Assembly (NCBI RefSeq): GCF_002368295.1
Contig: NZ_AP018248.1
Span: 964,477-1,028,476 of the forward strand
Reading direction: 5' to 3'
Origin: Tolypothrix tenuis PCC 7101
Lineage (GTDB): Bacteria; Cyanobacteriota; Cyanobacteriia; Cyanobacteriales; Nostocaceae
DNA length: 64,000 nucleotides
In this document: in pieces, positions 1 to 9,028 of the stretch
How positions within the stretch are numbered: position 1 is the stretch's first letter
Layout of the letters: the number at the start of each line of letters is the position of its first letter
Program-made: the position numbers and the translations under genes
Notes under the pieces: generated by a model
Seen by the model: only the letters and a program-made list of their open reading frames with translations
What the model was told of the DNA's origin: nothing
Databases searched by the model: none

Positions 1-318
1 CCAATTTTGGAACGGTTGCATGAAATATTTGCTAATGTCTGTATCAAAACCAAGTGCAGACTAATCGAGTTTTCTGGTGAAATAGACCATGTTCATTTAC
101 TAATAGACTTTCATCCTGATAACAATCTATCTGCTCTTGTGGGTAGTTTAAAATCAGCGTCTAGTAGAGTTATCCAAAAAGAATTTTCAGAACATTTATC
201 TACTTTTTATAGAAAACCTGTATTTTGGTCTGGTTCATATTATGTTGCTTCTACTGGTGGCGCACCAATCGAGAGAATCAAGCAATATATACAATCTCAA
301 GAAACACCAGAAGATTGA
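1..318 (+). CDS. tnpA: IS200/IS605-family TnpA (Y1) transposase, 5'-truncated by the window edge
   Basis: The reading frame is open from base 1, so the N-terminus lies outside the window. The visible ~105 residues contain the HUH motif (HVHLLIDF), which coordinates the metal, and near the end the helix with the nucleophilic tyrosine (IKQYIQSQE). This is the small single-strand DNA transposase that cuts and rejoins IS ends at hairpins. A perfect 9-bp hairpin lies 87 bases downstream, as expected for the right end of such an element. No tnpB follows, so this is an IS200-type single-gene copy or the TnpA half of a broken IS605. Family assignment is firm; activity cannot be judged from a partial gene. 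Confidence 0.9.
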   Translation, partial: PILERLHEIFANVCIKTKCRLIEFSGEIDHVHLLIDFHPDNNLSALVGSLKSASSRVIQKEFSEHLSTFYRKPVFWSGSYYVASTGGAPIERIKQYIQSQETPED

Positions 319-404
319 TCGGTTACTCCTCATACATACCATTCCCTTATCAACCTTGCGGTTGATTTTGGTCAGGTATGCAATCGTCGTAACCCGCTAT
401 TCAT

Positions 405-431
405 CCCTACCTTGCTTCGCTGAAGGTAGGG
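405..431 (+). mobile_element. Subterminal hairpin of the IS200/IS605 element (right end)
   Basis: Bases 405-413 (CCCTACCTT) and 423-431 (AAGGTAGGG) form a perfect 9-bp inverted repeat around a 9-base loop. Y1 transposases recognise such hairpins at the ends of their elements. The exact cleavage site cannot be fixed; it probably lies within the next ~20 bases. Confidence 0.6.
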
Positions 432-472
432 ACTTTCGCGTTAAGTTAAAAATGAGGCGTACTTTCAGTAGT

Positions 473-1927
473 CTAATTCCTCAACTTGACTTTTGTGAGT
501 AATTCTTCTTTAATGCGGTTGAGAATAGAAGCCTCATCCAAAGTTGCCAAAATTTTACTAATTACTGCTTTTGGCCCATCAGGCCCCCATGTTGCGCCAT
601 TTGCTAAATAAGCTTTAGTAACTTGACCAATTCCGTAAGAAGAAACACCCGCTACCCCGGCTTGAGTTACTGCTACTGAAATATAAGGGCCAATAGCAGC
701 ACCAGCTGTCGCTGACGCAGAGATCCCCAGTAAGGTTTTTAATCCACTCAAACCTAAATTTGCCAATAGTTCGCTAGCGCCAATACCGCCCATACTCAGA
801 GCAATTTTTTGCAGCAATTGCACAGCACCAGCTTCCGTCATGGGAATACCGTAGAGTTTCGATAAGCCCACAATCAGCGAAATATCAATGACAATACTGC
901 TGAGTATATCTACTACAGTAACTGGATTGAGAGCGATCGCTAATGCTTTAGTCATGACAGCTTTCCAAATTAGCGCATTGGCGTTCTGTTCTCGAATCAT
1001 CAGTTTACGCTGTACTAGTTGCTCGTTGACAACATCTGCATACAGCATCGTATTTAAAGCCACTAAAGCTTTACCTTCACGCTGCAAAATCTCTAAGATT
1101 TTTAACTTCAATTCGTCAACTTGAGCATTACCTGTACGCAACTGCACACCTCTGCTACCATCAGGACGACGAACTGCTGTTTTGACTAATGGTGATGCTG
1201 CAGCCATGACAATTTCTAGAGGCGAGAGTAACTCTTTAACTCGCTCATCGCGAATTTTATGATAAATTGCCATCCGGTCTGCTTCCGGATACTGGTCTAC
1301 TTTGTTAAACACCAGAATTATCGGTTTACCAGCTTCTCGCAGCTGCGAAAGGGCCTGGTGTTCTAACTTGGTCATGTCGCCAGCAATAACAAACAAAATT
1401 AAATCTGCTTGTTTTGCTATTTGTTCGGCTAATACAGCGCGAGTTTCACCATCAATCTCATCTAATCCAGGCGTATCAATTAATTCCACCTGAGATTTGC
1501 CCACGGCTGGTAAAGTGACTCTTAAAGCACGTTCAGTTTCTCCGATTGCTTCCTCGTTGATACTCCAATTTACACGCTGTGCATCACGAGTCACGCCATG
1601 TAGGGGCCCTGTTTCAAATACACTTTGCCCAACTAAAGCATTGAGTAAAGAAGATTTACCACGCCCCACCATACCAAAAGCAGCAATCTGTACCACCATG
1701 CGTTCTAACTTCCCCAGCATGGTATCTAAATCATTAATTTCCGCCTCTAAGCCCTGTTTTTCTTGGGGAGACAGGTCAAGATTAGCTACCAAATTTTGTA
1801 ACGCCGTTTGTGCCCTTTTATAGTTGAGTTCCGTTTGAATATCTTCAAAACTAAAAATGGCACTATCTAGTTCTTCCTCCCAGTTGGGTGAGTCGCTGTG
1901 ATGAGGTTCGGGCAATATCGAAGTCAT
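473..1927 (-). CDS. Dynamin/Era-like GTPase with C-terminal DUF697-type membrane region
   Basis: A 484-residue P-loop GTPase of the TRAFAC class. After a charged N-terminal helix (1-80) come G1 GMVGRGKS (85-92), G3 DTPG (151-154) and G4 NKVD (208-211). The C-terminal ~170 residues are rich in Ala, Ile, Leu and Gly, with several segments able to enter or lie on a membrane (about 325-360 and 375-440), resembling the DUF697/YcjF-like domain that often follows such GTPases. Cyanobacteria carry several of these proteins; roles in membrane remodelling or stress have been suggested but not established. ATG start at 1927 gives the normal family N-terminus. The gene stands alone, 54 bases downstream of the gene at 1982-2584 on the same strand. 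Confidence 0.8.
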   Translation of the reverse strand: MTSILPEPHHSDSPNWEEELDSAIFSFEDIQTELNYKRAQTALQNLVANLDLSPQEKQGLEAEINDLDTMLGKLERMVVQIAAFGMVGRGKSSLLNALVGQSVFETGPLHGVTRDAQRVNWSINEEAIGETERALRVTLPAVGKSQVELIDTPGLDEIDGETRAVLAEQIAKQADLILFVIAGDMTKLEHQALSQLREAGKPIILVFNKVDQYPEADRMAIYHKIRDERVKELLSPLEIVMAAASPLVKTAVRRPDGSRGVQLRTGNAQVDELKLKILEILQREGKALVALNTMLYADVVNEQLVQRKLMIREQNANALIWKAVMTKALAIALNPVTVVDILSSIVIDISLIVGLSKLYGIPMTEAGAVQLLQKIALSMGGIGASELLANLGLSGLKTLLGISASATAGAAIGPYISVAVTQAGVAGVSSYGIGQVTKAYLANGATWGPDGPKAVISKILATLDEASILNRIKEELLTKVKLRN

Positions 1928-1981
1928 GTGAATTTTAGATGTGAGATTTGGGATTTACCTCAGATCTGATCCTAGTTATTT

Positions 1982-2584
1982 TTAACCGTCTTTCACCATC
2001 CACAGGAGAAAACTCAAAATAGTTTCAATCGGTGGTAGGGGATAATCTGTGAAATCAATTGTCACCGTTTGCCCTTCCAGTTTGAGAAATCGCCATTGCG
2101 TACCACTGCTGACAGTACCGTAAACTGCGGTGATAGATTGTCCTTTGGCTTCATTGAATTTTTGGGCAGCTACCATTTCTGCAATACATTGTCCCAGTCC
2201 GGATTTTAAATCTGATTTTTTCGCTTCAACAATGACAATTGCAGGTGCTTCCACTGTTAATTGTTCTGGAGAACGGCTGATTAAAAAATCACAAATGCCA
2301 TTGAGTCCAATACTGGGATCAACGTTAAATTCTTCCCCAGAAAAGACGCTAATTGAGGAATTGAGGATGCGGCGTATTTCCAACAGTACCGGATTAATAA
2401 TTACTTCGGAACGGGCTTTTTCTGTATCGACAGCGATCGCCCAAGGTAAATCCTCTAAAATAGCTTGCAGTCTAGGGGAAGGATGTACAAGTTCAATCGA
2501 TTCGGGAAAAAAGCGCACTCCCTCTACAGTGTTTAGGTGAAAATCTTGTTTCACTTTTTCAATGGTAAATTGACTGTAGGGCAT
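1982..2584 (-). CDS. PD-(D/E)XK nuclease-fold-like hypothetical protein
   Basis: A 200-residue protein conserved in cyanobacteria, not assigned to a named family here. The spacing GICDFLI ... IVIVEAKKSDL ... GLGQCIAEM reads like a PD-(D/E)XK core: Asp, then Glu-x-Lys on a beta strand, then a helix starting with Gln. Such cores occur in restriction-type nucleases and in many non-restriction homologues. No methyltransferase or specificity gene lies nearby, so a classical restriction system is unlikely. The same-strand GTPase gene follows after 54 bases and the two may share a transcript. The nuclease fold is an inference from motif spacing only. Confidence 0.6.
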   Translation of the reverse strand: MPYSQFTIEKVKQDFHLNTVEGVRFFPESIELVHPSPRLQAILEDLPWAIAVDTEKARSEVIINPVLLEIRRILNSSISVFSGEEFNVDPSIGLNGICDFLISRSPEQLTVEAPAIVIVEAKKSDLKSGLGQCIAEMVAAQKFNEAKGQSITAVYGTVSSGTQWRFLKLEGQTVTIDFTDYPLPPIETILSFLLWMVKDG

Positions 2585-2796
2585 AAATACTCATTTTCTC
2601 AATTTACTGGATAGCCTGAGTTTATCTTCATTATTAGGCGATGAGGGCTGGCGGATGGAAAATAAAATTTTTGTGATAAATACCCTGGTTTAGCCCTTCT
2701 TGTGCCCAATACTGCACTCCTACAGAAAGGAGTGTCCGAAAAAGTAGTAAATTGAAAAATGCATCTAGTAGCGTTAGGAACTTGACTAAATCACCT

Positions 2797-3522
2797 GTGC
2801 GGAAAATAGTTATTGCCGGTAACTGGAAAATGTTCAAAACTCAGGCAGAGTCCGAAGAGTTTTTACGCGGATTTCTGCCTCACTTAGAGGAAACACCCGA
2901 AGAACGTGAAGTACTACTATGTCCTCCTTTCACTGACTTAAGTGTTTTGTCTAAGTATTTACATGGTAGCCGTATCCAATTAGGCGCGCAAAATGTCCAC
3001 TGGGAAGAAAATGGAGCCTACACTGGCGAAATTTCCGGCCCCATGTTGACAGAAATTGGTGTGCGCTTTGTAATTGTCGGTCATAGCGAAAGAAGACAAT
3101 ATTTTGGCGAAACAGACGAAACTGTTAATTTGCGGCTGAAAGCTGCTCAAAAGAGCGGTCTTACCCCCATTCTCTGTGTAGGCGAAACTAAAGAACAACG
3201 AGATGCTGGTCAAACAGAATCGTTGATTATCGGTCAGCTAGAGAAGGGCTTGGTCAATGTCGATCAAGATAATTTGGTGATAGCTTATGAACCAATTTGG
3301 GCAATTGGTACAGGCGACACTTGTGAAGTCACAGAAGCAAATCGGGTAATTGGCTTAATTCGTAGCCAGTTGACTAATGCGAATGTTTCGATTCAATATG
3401 GTGGCTCAGTTAAGCCCAATAATATTGATGAGATTATGGCTCAACCTGAAATCGATGGTGTTCTGGTAGGAGGCGCAAGCTTAGAAGCTGAAAGTTTCGC
3501 CAGAATTGTCAACTACAAGTAG
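2797..3522 (+). CDS. tpiA: Triosephosphate isomerase
   Basis: Interconverts dihydroxyacetone phosphate and glyceraldehyde-3-phosphate in glycolysis and the Calvin cycle, in the cytoplasm. The 241-residue length is typical. Substrate-binding Lys11 in AGNWKM, the electrophilic His96 in VGHSERR, the catalytic base Glu165 in [11 protein letters not shown] (with the loop-6 hinge) and the phosphate-binding YGGSVKP and GGASL loops are all present. The frame is open upstream to a TTG at 2752, but the GTG at 2797 is preferred because it gives the conserved start [12 protein letters not shown]. folP follows on the same strand after 156 bases that contain a palindromic repeat and heptad repeats, so co-transcription is uncertain. 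Confidence 0.96.
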   Translation: MRKIVIAGNWKMFKTQAESEEFLRGFLPHLEETPEEREVLLCPPFTDLSVLSKYLHGSRIQLGAQNVHWEENGAYTGEISGPMLTEIGVRFVIVGHSERRQYFGETDETVNLRLKAAQKSGLTPILCVGETKEQRDAGQTESLIIGQLEKGLVNVDQDNLVIAYEPIWAIGTGDTCEVTEANRVIGLIRSQLTNANVSIQYGGSVKPNNIDEIMAQPEIDGVLVGGASLEAESFARIVNYK

Positions 3523-3552
3523 TTTCCATTTTGCGGTTGTCAAGAGCCGCAG

Positions 3553-3572
3553 AGACGCGATTAATCGCGTCT
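3553..3572. repeat. 20-bp perfect palindrome (AGACGCGATTAATCGCGTCT family)
   Basis: Perfect dyad in the tpiA-folP spacer. A variant lies at 29247-29266, differing at two symmetric positions so the dyad is kept. It may act as a dispersed palindromic repeat or transcript-end hairpin. Confidence 0.7.
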
Positions 3573-3618
3573 GTACTCAAAAGTCAAATAGAATTTGAAT
3601 TTTGAATTATTTGTCTCT

Positions 3619-3657
3619 CTAGTCCCCAGTCCCCAATCCCCAGCCCCCAATCCCTAT
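3619..3657. repeat. Heptad tandem repeat (AGTCCCC/AATCCCC)
   Basis: Short tandemly repeated repetitive sequence of 7-bp units, placed just upstream of the folP start. The same unit type recurs at many intergenic places in the window. Confidence 0.8.
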
Positions 3658-3678
3658 TTCCTCACCCCTAATTTGTCT

Positions 3679-4533
3679 ATGTCAACTAACTTAATGATTC
3701 GGGGACGCTGTTTCCAATGGGGACAGCAGACTTATCTCATGGGTGTCTTAAATGTAACGCCTGATAGCTTTAGTGATGGTGGTGAATTTCACTCTACTGC
3801 TGCAGCTGTAGCACAAGCCCAAGCACTAGTAGCTGCTGGCGCTGATATTATTGATGTCGGTGGTCAGTCTACCAGACCAGGAGCAGAGCAAATAACTGTT
3901 GTAGAAGAATTGGAGCGAGTGGTACCAGTTGTCAAAGCCCTGCGTTCCGGAATTAATATCCCGATTTCTGTAGATACAACTAGGGCAGATGTAGCTAGAG
4001 CATCTGTAGCTGCTGGCGCTGACATCATTAATGATATTTCTGGCGGCACTTTTGACTCAGAAATGTTGTCAACGGTAGCTAGTTTAGGCGTGCCTATTGT
4101 GTTGATGCACATCCGGGGAAACCCGCAGACGATGCAACAACAGACTGATTATAAAGATTTAATGGCAGACATTTATAATTTTCTTGCAAAACAAATAGCT
4201 GCTGCAATAGCTGTAGGCATTGACCAGCAGAAAATAATTATTGATCCTGGTATTGGTTTTGCGAAAAACTATGAGCAAAATTTAGAAATTTTTCGCCGCT
4301 TGCGGTCATTGAGAGCGCTTAATTGCCCTATTTTAGTAGGGCCTTCTCGTAAAAGTTTCATCGGTCGGATTCTCAATCAAGCAGATCCCAAAGCACGAGT
4401 CTGGGGAACAGCTGCGGCTTGTTGTGCAGCTATCTTTAATGGTGCTGATATCCTCCGAGTTCACGATGTGCAAGAAATGCGAGATGTTTCACTTGTAGCC
4501 GATGCTTTGTTTCGGCAAACAACACAAGATTAG
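3679..4533 (+). CDS. folP: Dihydropteroate synthase
   Basis: Condenses 6-hydroxymethyl-7,8-dihydropterin pyrophosphate with p-aminobenzoate in folate synthesis; the target of sulfonamides. The protein of 284 residues is of usual length for the TIM-barrel family. Visible signatures are GVLNVTPDSFSDGG (pterin/pyrophosphate loop), DVGGQSTRPGA, SVDTT, NDISGG, DPGIGFAKN and GPSRKSFIG. The frame is open back to 3595, but those codons are translated heptad-repeat DNA, so the ATG at 3679 is chosen; the ATG at 3694 is a near alternative. It follows tpiA on the same strand and converges with the SPFH gene, leaving a 78-base spacer. Confidence 0.95.
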   Translation: MSTNLMIRGRCFQWGQQTYLMGVLNVTPDSFSDGGEFHSTAAAVAQAQALVAAGADIIDVGGQSTRPGAEQITVVEELERVVPVVKALRSGINIPISVDTTRADVARASVAAGADIINDISGGTFDSEMLSTVASLGVPIVLMHIRGNPQTMQQQTDYKDLMADIYNFLAKQIAAAIAVGIDQQKIIIDPGIGFAKNYEQNLEIFRRLRSLRALNCPILVGPSRKSFIGRILNQADPKARVWGTAAACCAAIFNGADILRVHDVQEMRDVSLVADALFRQTTQD

Positions 4534-4611
4534 TGAATATGTTGTAAATAAATATACCGATTGACTAGAAACCTAGCGATCGCAAAACCACCTAAATTCT
4601 ACGCCACATAT

Positions 4612-5454
4612 CTAGGTATTCCCATTACCATTGGGTGTGCCATTACCTTCTATATTTGTACTCTCAGCAATCATCTCTTTCATCAAATCACCTGATTTGC
4701 CAGGATCTACAAAGACAACTTTAGCGTTTTGGCTTTCACCTAGCCTGTAACTAGCATTGATGTAATCTTGAGCCACCAGATAACGCAAAATTTCCTTACT
4801 TTCAGGATTTGTGCGTAAAGCTTCAGCAATTATTTGCATAGAAGTCATAGTTCCTTCTGCTTTCTTAATCGCGGCTTGACGTTCTCCTTCAGCCTCGGAA
4901 ATTAGCGCCCGTTTTTTGATTTCGGCGGCTCTTTCCTCTTCCATTGACTTCCGCACGCTTTCAGGTGGCGTAATGCGTTGAATATCTAAGCGGATAATCT
5001 CAACACCCCAACCAGATGTTGTATCATTCAACTGGTCTAAAATGGCTCTGTCCATCTCTGAGCGAGAGACATTGGTTTCTTCTACCGTATTCTGAGCGAT
5101 AATTTCCCGGAGAGTGGTGTGAGCTAGCTGTACCAGTGCGCCTTGGAGATCATCAATAGCGTAAAAGCTCTTTTCTATATCTTTGATGCGCCAGTAAAGA
5201 ATAGCATCAACTTCTAGGTAGATATTATCTCTGGTGATGACATTCTGGGGCTTAATGTCTATATACTGCTCCCGTGTAGTATCTTCCATGACGATCTGAT
5301 CCACCAAGGGAACAATAAAGTTCAGCCCTGGACTTAATTTACGATGATATCGCCCCAATCGCTCTACTAAAGCGACATTCCCTTGATTAATCAGTTTCGC
5401 AGATCCTAAGGCATAACCTATAAGCGCTAAGACTATAGCAATAATTGGCTCCAT
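4612..5454 (-). CDS. SPFH/band-7 (stomatin/paraslipin-like) membrane protein
   Basis: A 280-residue protein with one N-terminal membrane segment (about residues 3-19), then the SPFH/prohibitin domain (VERLGRYHRKLSPGLNF, ... NVITRDNI ... VDAILYWRIKD) and a charged helical stretch (RAAEIKKRALISEAEGERQ), followed by a Gly/Asn-rich tail. Stomatin/HflC-type proteins form oligomeric membrane scaffolds and often regulate membrane proteases. The usual bacterial partner, an NfeD protein, is not seen next to it. The gene is monocistronic in view, with 349 bases without a gene before the next features. Family is firm; physiological role is inference. Confidence 0.9.
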   Translation of the reverse strand: MEPIIAIVLALIGYALGSAKLINQGNVALVERLGRYHRKLSPGLNFIVPLVDQIVMEDTTREQYIDIKPQNVITRDNIYLEVDAILYWRIKDIEKSFYAIDDLQGALVQLAHTTLREIIAQNTVEETNVSRSEMDRAILDQLNDTTSGWGVEIIRLDIQRITPPESVRKSMEEERAAEIKKRALISEAEGERQAAIKKAEGTMTSMQIIAEALRTNPESKEILRYLVAQDYINASYRLGESQNAKVVFVDPGKSGDLMKEMIAESTNIEGNGTPNGNGNT

Positions 5455-5849
5455 ATCTGCTCCTAATTTAGCTTTTGGAGAAATTTTAGTTTAAAGGACA
5501 TGGTACTATCTTGTCCTAAATCTCAGTCTAATGTTTTAAGTTTGTAATTTTCCGAACACGAGCCGTAACATTGCGATCGCAAGTCTCAACTCGTCTTGTG
5601 CAGATAGGGCATTTTGCCTCAATGCAATCGCTATTAAAGCACCTTGATTACATACTGGCAAGGTCTAGGCCTCTCATAACAACGGTTTTCAACTCCACCA
5701 TTGTATTGTTTGCTGAGTGTGGTTGCGATCGCATATTGACCAAGCCACGAAAGGCTTGACTCTTTAAGTTGACGCACAAGCAGTCATCAAAACCAGAATA
5801 ACGTTGATTGATAAGTTTTACTTAAGCTGTGGTGACGACAACATAAGCA
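5455..5849. other. Intergenic region without a supported gene
   Basis: It lies between the divergently oriented SPFH gene and the CPBP protease gene. A 62-codon frame at 5571-5759 has no ribosome site or recognisable product, so I leave it out. Two GCGATCGC-type sites occur. It should hold promoters for the SPFH gene, but I cannot assign boxes confidently. Confidence 0.5.
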
Positions 5850-6059
5850 TTGGTCACCAACATGACGACATTGGTCACCAACATGACGACATTGGTCACC
5901 AACATGACGACATTGGTCACCAACATGACGACATTGGTCACCAACATGGCGACATTGGTCACCAACATGACGACATTGGTCACCAACATGGCGACATTGG
6001 TCACCAACATCACGACATTAGTCACCAACATCACGACATTGGTCACCAACATCACGACA
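5850..6059. repeat. Array of ten 21-bp direct repeats with a dyad core
   Basis: Ten units start at 5850, 5871, 5892, 5913, 5934, 5955, 5976, 5997, 6018 and 6039, each exactly 21 bp. The invariant part is TTGGTCACCAACAT (one TTAGTC variant at 6018), which contains the dyad TTGGT-C-ACCAA. The last bases drift from ATGACGACA through ATGGCGACA to ATCACGACA. Because 21 is a multiple of three and the unit lacks stops, long frames open on both strands (for example GHQHDDI repeats on the plus strand), but none has a convincing start. It sits 175 bases upstream of the CPBP protease gene. Iteron-like protein binding or replication slippage are possible explanations. Confidence 0.95.
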
Positions 6060-6095
6060 CGTCAGTACCCCTACTACTCAGAAAAAAACAATTAC

Positions 6096-6176
6096 CCAAT
6101 CCCCAATCCCCAATCCCCAATCCCCAATCCCCAATCCCCATTCCCCAATCCCCAATCCCCATTCCCCAATCCCCCT
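6096..6176. repeat. Heptad tandem repeat (CCCCAAT)
   Basis: About eleven 7-bp units of CCCCAAT with CCCCATT variants, directly after the 21-bp array and before the CPBP gene. Confidence 0.9.
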
Positions 6177-6234
6177 TTTTCTTGCGATAATTCCAAGGGG
6201 TACGCGCTTTAAACAGGTTAGTCAAGGGGAGATC

Positions 6235-7809
6235 ATGACTATCAAACGGTTGGGTTTAATTGGATTAACGCTGATTTCCTTGGTGTTGTCTGGCTTGTCT
6301 TTATTTGGCAGTTGGCAGGAACCTCAGTTTCAAAGCCGCTTGGAGTTGTACCAAACAAATTTGGCGCTGCAAGCACAAGCTTGGCAACCAGAAGAAAGCA
6401 GCAAAGAAAATTTACAAGTGGTTCGCGAAACCATACTGGGTGAGGAACCTCTGGAAAATGCTGCCAAGCAATATCAAGATGCGCGGAAATCGGTACAAAC
6501 CAATTTGGAGAAGGCTAAAACTCAACTGGAAAAATTGCGTTCTCCTGCAGTTGACACTCCCGCACCGTCTAAACCTTTACCAGAAACTCGTCCCGGAGAA
6601 AATCCGGCTAATCCACAAGAGCAACAGTTGCAGCAGTCTATCAAGCAACTGCAAAAGTTATCGGCGGAATTAGATTTACGTCTGGGAATTTTACAAGCAC
6701 AGCAGGGAAAAACTGAGACAGCAATTAAGACTTGGGATGATCTCCAGCAACGCTCAGATATTAATCCAGAATTTCCCGAAACCTCTGCTGTGTTAACCGG
6801 GCTGTGGAGTAATCCTCCCCGTTTGCTCCCCAATGCTCAACAGTTGATTCAAAAAAATTTAGATGGTTGGTTTCGTGCTACTGCGTTAGTGCAACTATAC
6901 CAACTTCAGCAACGTCCTGATGCACTGGCGACAGTTAAAGCAGCACAACAAGAAGCTGCTACTCAAGCTGTAGTGAAATTAGCGGTGATTGGGATCATCC
7001 CCACCTTGGCAGCTGTAATTGGGATAGTACTGCTAATTGCAGTATTAGTGCAATATTTGGTGAAGGGAAAAGCCGCTTTACTAGCTCAAAATGCTGATGT
7101 AGCTTGGTCAACTCCTTGGGGTGGTGAAACGATTCTCCAAGTTTTTGTCATCGGCTTTTTCTTGATGGGGCAAGTTTTTGTGCCATTGATATTATCCCTG
7201 CTCCCCTTCTCTTTGAGTGGTGGTGATGTGCGCTTTCAGGCTTTCTCGGTTTTGCTGCGTTATATTATCGTCGCATCAGGCGCGCTAGCAGTACTATATT
7301 TATCGATTAAGCGCTTTTTCCCACTACCAGAATACTGGTTTCGCTTCAATCTTCGCAGTAATTGGTTTTTGTGGGGGCTGGGTGGCTATTGCGCCGCTTT
7401 ACCGATAGTAGTGGTTGTGTCTTTGATTAATCAACAGTTATGGCAAGGACAAGGTGGTAGTAATCCCTTGTTACAACTAGCATTAGAAAGTCAAGATACT
7501 GTCGCACTAGGAATATTTTTTATCACAGCTGCGATCGCAGCTCCTGTTTTTGAAGAAATTCTGTTTCGCGGCTTCTTGTTACCTTCCCTGACTCGTTACC
7601 TTCCCGTGTGGGGATCAATTCTGCTCAGTAGCTTGCTATTTGCTGCTGCTCACCTCAGCTTATCGGAAATTCTCCCTCTCACTGCCTTGGGGATCGTCTT
7701 AGGTGTAGTCTACACGCGATCGCGTAATCTCCTCGCACCGATGCTTCTTCACAGTCTTTGGAATAGTGGCACTCTACTCAGTTTGTTTATTCTAGGTAGC
7801 GGTAATTAA
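6235..7809 (+). CDS. CPBP-family intramembrane glutamic protease (CAAX/Abi type)
   Basis: A 524-residue polytopic membrane protein. One N-terminal membrane segment (about 7-27) is followed by a long soluble, partly coiled-coil, Gln/Lys-rich region (30-240), then about eight membrane segments. The CPBP motifs are visible near the C-terminus: FEEILFRGFLLPSL (EExxxR), the AAHLSL histidine and LLHSLWNSG (HxxxN). Members act as intramembrane proteases or membrane-bound adaptors; the cyanobacterial substrate is unknown. The long N-terminal region is an addition to the basic ~220-residue domain and is shared by cyanobacterial homologues as far as I recall. The start ATG follows GGGGAG at 6226-6231. 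Confidence 0.88.
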   Translation: MTIKRLGLIGLTLISLVLSGLSLFGSWQEPQFQSRLELYQTNLALQAQAWQPEESSKENLQVVRETILGEEPLENAAKQYQDARKSVQTNLEKAKTQLEKLRSPAVDTPAPSKPLPETRPGENPANPQEQQLQQSIKQLQKLSAELDLRLGILQAQQGKTETAIKTWDDLQQRSDINPEFPETSAVLTGLWSNPPRLLPNAQQLIQKNLDGWFRATALVQLYQLQQRPDALATVKAAQQEAATQAVVKLAVIGIIPTLAAVIGIVLLIAVLVQYLVKGKAALLAQNADVAWSTPWGGETILQVFVIGFFLMGQVFVPLILSLLPFSLSGGDVRFQAFSVLLRYIIVASGALAVLYLSIKRFFPLPEYWFRFNLRSNWFLWGLGGYCAALPIVVVVSLINQQLWQGQGGSNPLLQLALESQDTVALGIFFITAAIAAPVFEEILFRGFLLPSLTRYLPVWGSILLSSLLFAAAHLSLSEILPLTALGIVLGVVYTRSRNLLAPMLLHSLWNSGTLLSLFILGSGN

Positions 7810-9028
7810 TTATACGTAAATTTACGGTTGCCGAAGCAGAAAAATATTTGCTTTCATCTCCATATATGGCAATAATATATGACAATCATTGCGGCTATAA
7901 AGCCAGCTACAGACTAGTACCGCAAGGCGGAAGTCAAAAGTCAAAAGTCAAAAGTCAAAAGTCAAAAGGTTTATATATCTGGGCTTTTGACTGTTTGAAA
8001 CGGTAGCTTTATTTACGCCGTGTTGTACTAGATGTTAGAGACTATGTACTAGTATTTTTTAATCATTACTTAGTACTCAGCATTTTTTCCAGTCAGTACT
8101 TACCATCAATAAATGCTATTTTTAGGGTCAATATTGCTGATGGTAAGCTAAACCACATTTAGTTTGCATAATCTAAAATTGTATATTTATTGTGGGGTGG
8201 GCATCTTGCCCGCCCAATATATGCAAGTTAAATATGGAACAGCTTATAAACCACTTCAGCAATACCAAAAAATACATAGTAGATTTCTAGAGTGACATTG
8301 AGTTACCTCTAAGCCATATCAGCCCTTGTAGAGATGGGGATTAGCTTACCAAGAATTCTGTTTCAGAATGTTTGGCAAAGTAGCTAGCAATGATTGATGA
8401 GTTTTTGCACAATCTACTTCCATATATTTTGGTAGCGGAAAAATTGTTTCTTTTATGTGGAAAGATGCCTATACTGGTACTTTCCATAAAGTTTCCGTTA
8501 AATATATCCTCATCATTGCAGCCATATCCAAAAAATTCCGGACATAAAACTGATGAACTTGTAAATAGGGGTATTCCAACATAGGGGTATTTGCTGATAA
8601 TTGAAAGTGAATTCTCCTCAAGAGAAAAATTCACCTAAGATTTGGCAAAACTCATCTGTTGAAATTTGTTACCTAAAGATACAAAAGTCAATCAGGTATC
8701 GAAGCACGATATAGTTCCAGACAATATCAAATAACCTCTGTTTCAAAAGTACCCGATTCAACATTTTGAACAGAAAGTTTAATTTGGGTAAAAAATTTAA
8801 GGGTGATAGTTAAAGGTTTTACTTTTCCTTTTTATCCTTATCTTTAACCCTTAACCATTATGCTGACGATTCCTCAGGTATCGTAACAATTTGGTTATGC
8901 TTATTTATCTAAATTAGAGCTTTTTCGTTAGGGAAAGTAAAAATATATTTCCTCAGTGAATATATTTACTACTTTTCTGAAAGAATCATTTAAAATTACC
9001 CCCTATTTCTCCAGGAGCAGCAGTCAAT
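7810..9028. other. 1.2-kb AT-rich intergenic region
   Basis: No gene can be supported. It holds a 7-bp AGTCAAA tandem repeat (7930-7968), a 22-base sequence at 8010-8031 that recurs inverted at 18441-18462, and an imperfect GC-rich hairpin near 8195-8215 (GGGTGGGCA/TGCCCGCCC). The overlapping frames at 8341-8634 (minus) and 8390-8584 (plus) have no ribosome site or known motif. The last ~100 bases should contain the promoter of the TM2 gene. Confidence 0.5.

Noticed and set aside
5850..6059. CRISPR array
   Set aside because: The repeats are contiguous 21-bp units with no unique spacers of 30-40 bp and no cas genes nearby.
5804..6212. Long frames over the 21-bp array (His/Asp-rich GHQHDDI repeats on plus; VTNVVML repeats on minus)
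   Set aside because: Several frames on both strands are open because the unit is 21 bp without stops. Starts lack ribosome sites and the plus-strand frames run into CCCCAAT heptads.
8341..8634. 97-codon minus-strand frame in the spacer before the TM2 gene
   Set aside because: GTG start without ribosome site, no recognisable motif, AT-rich surroundings and an overlapping plus-strand frame of similar quality.
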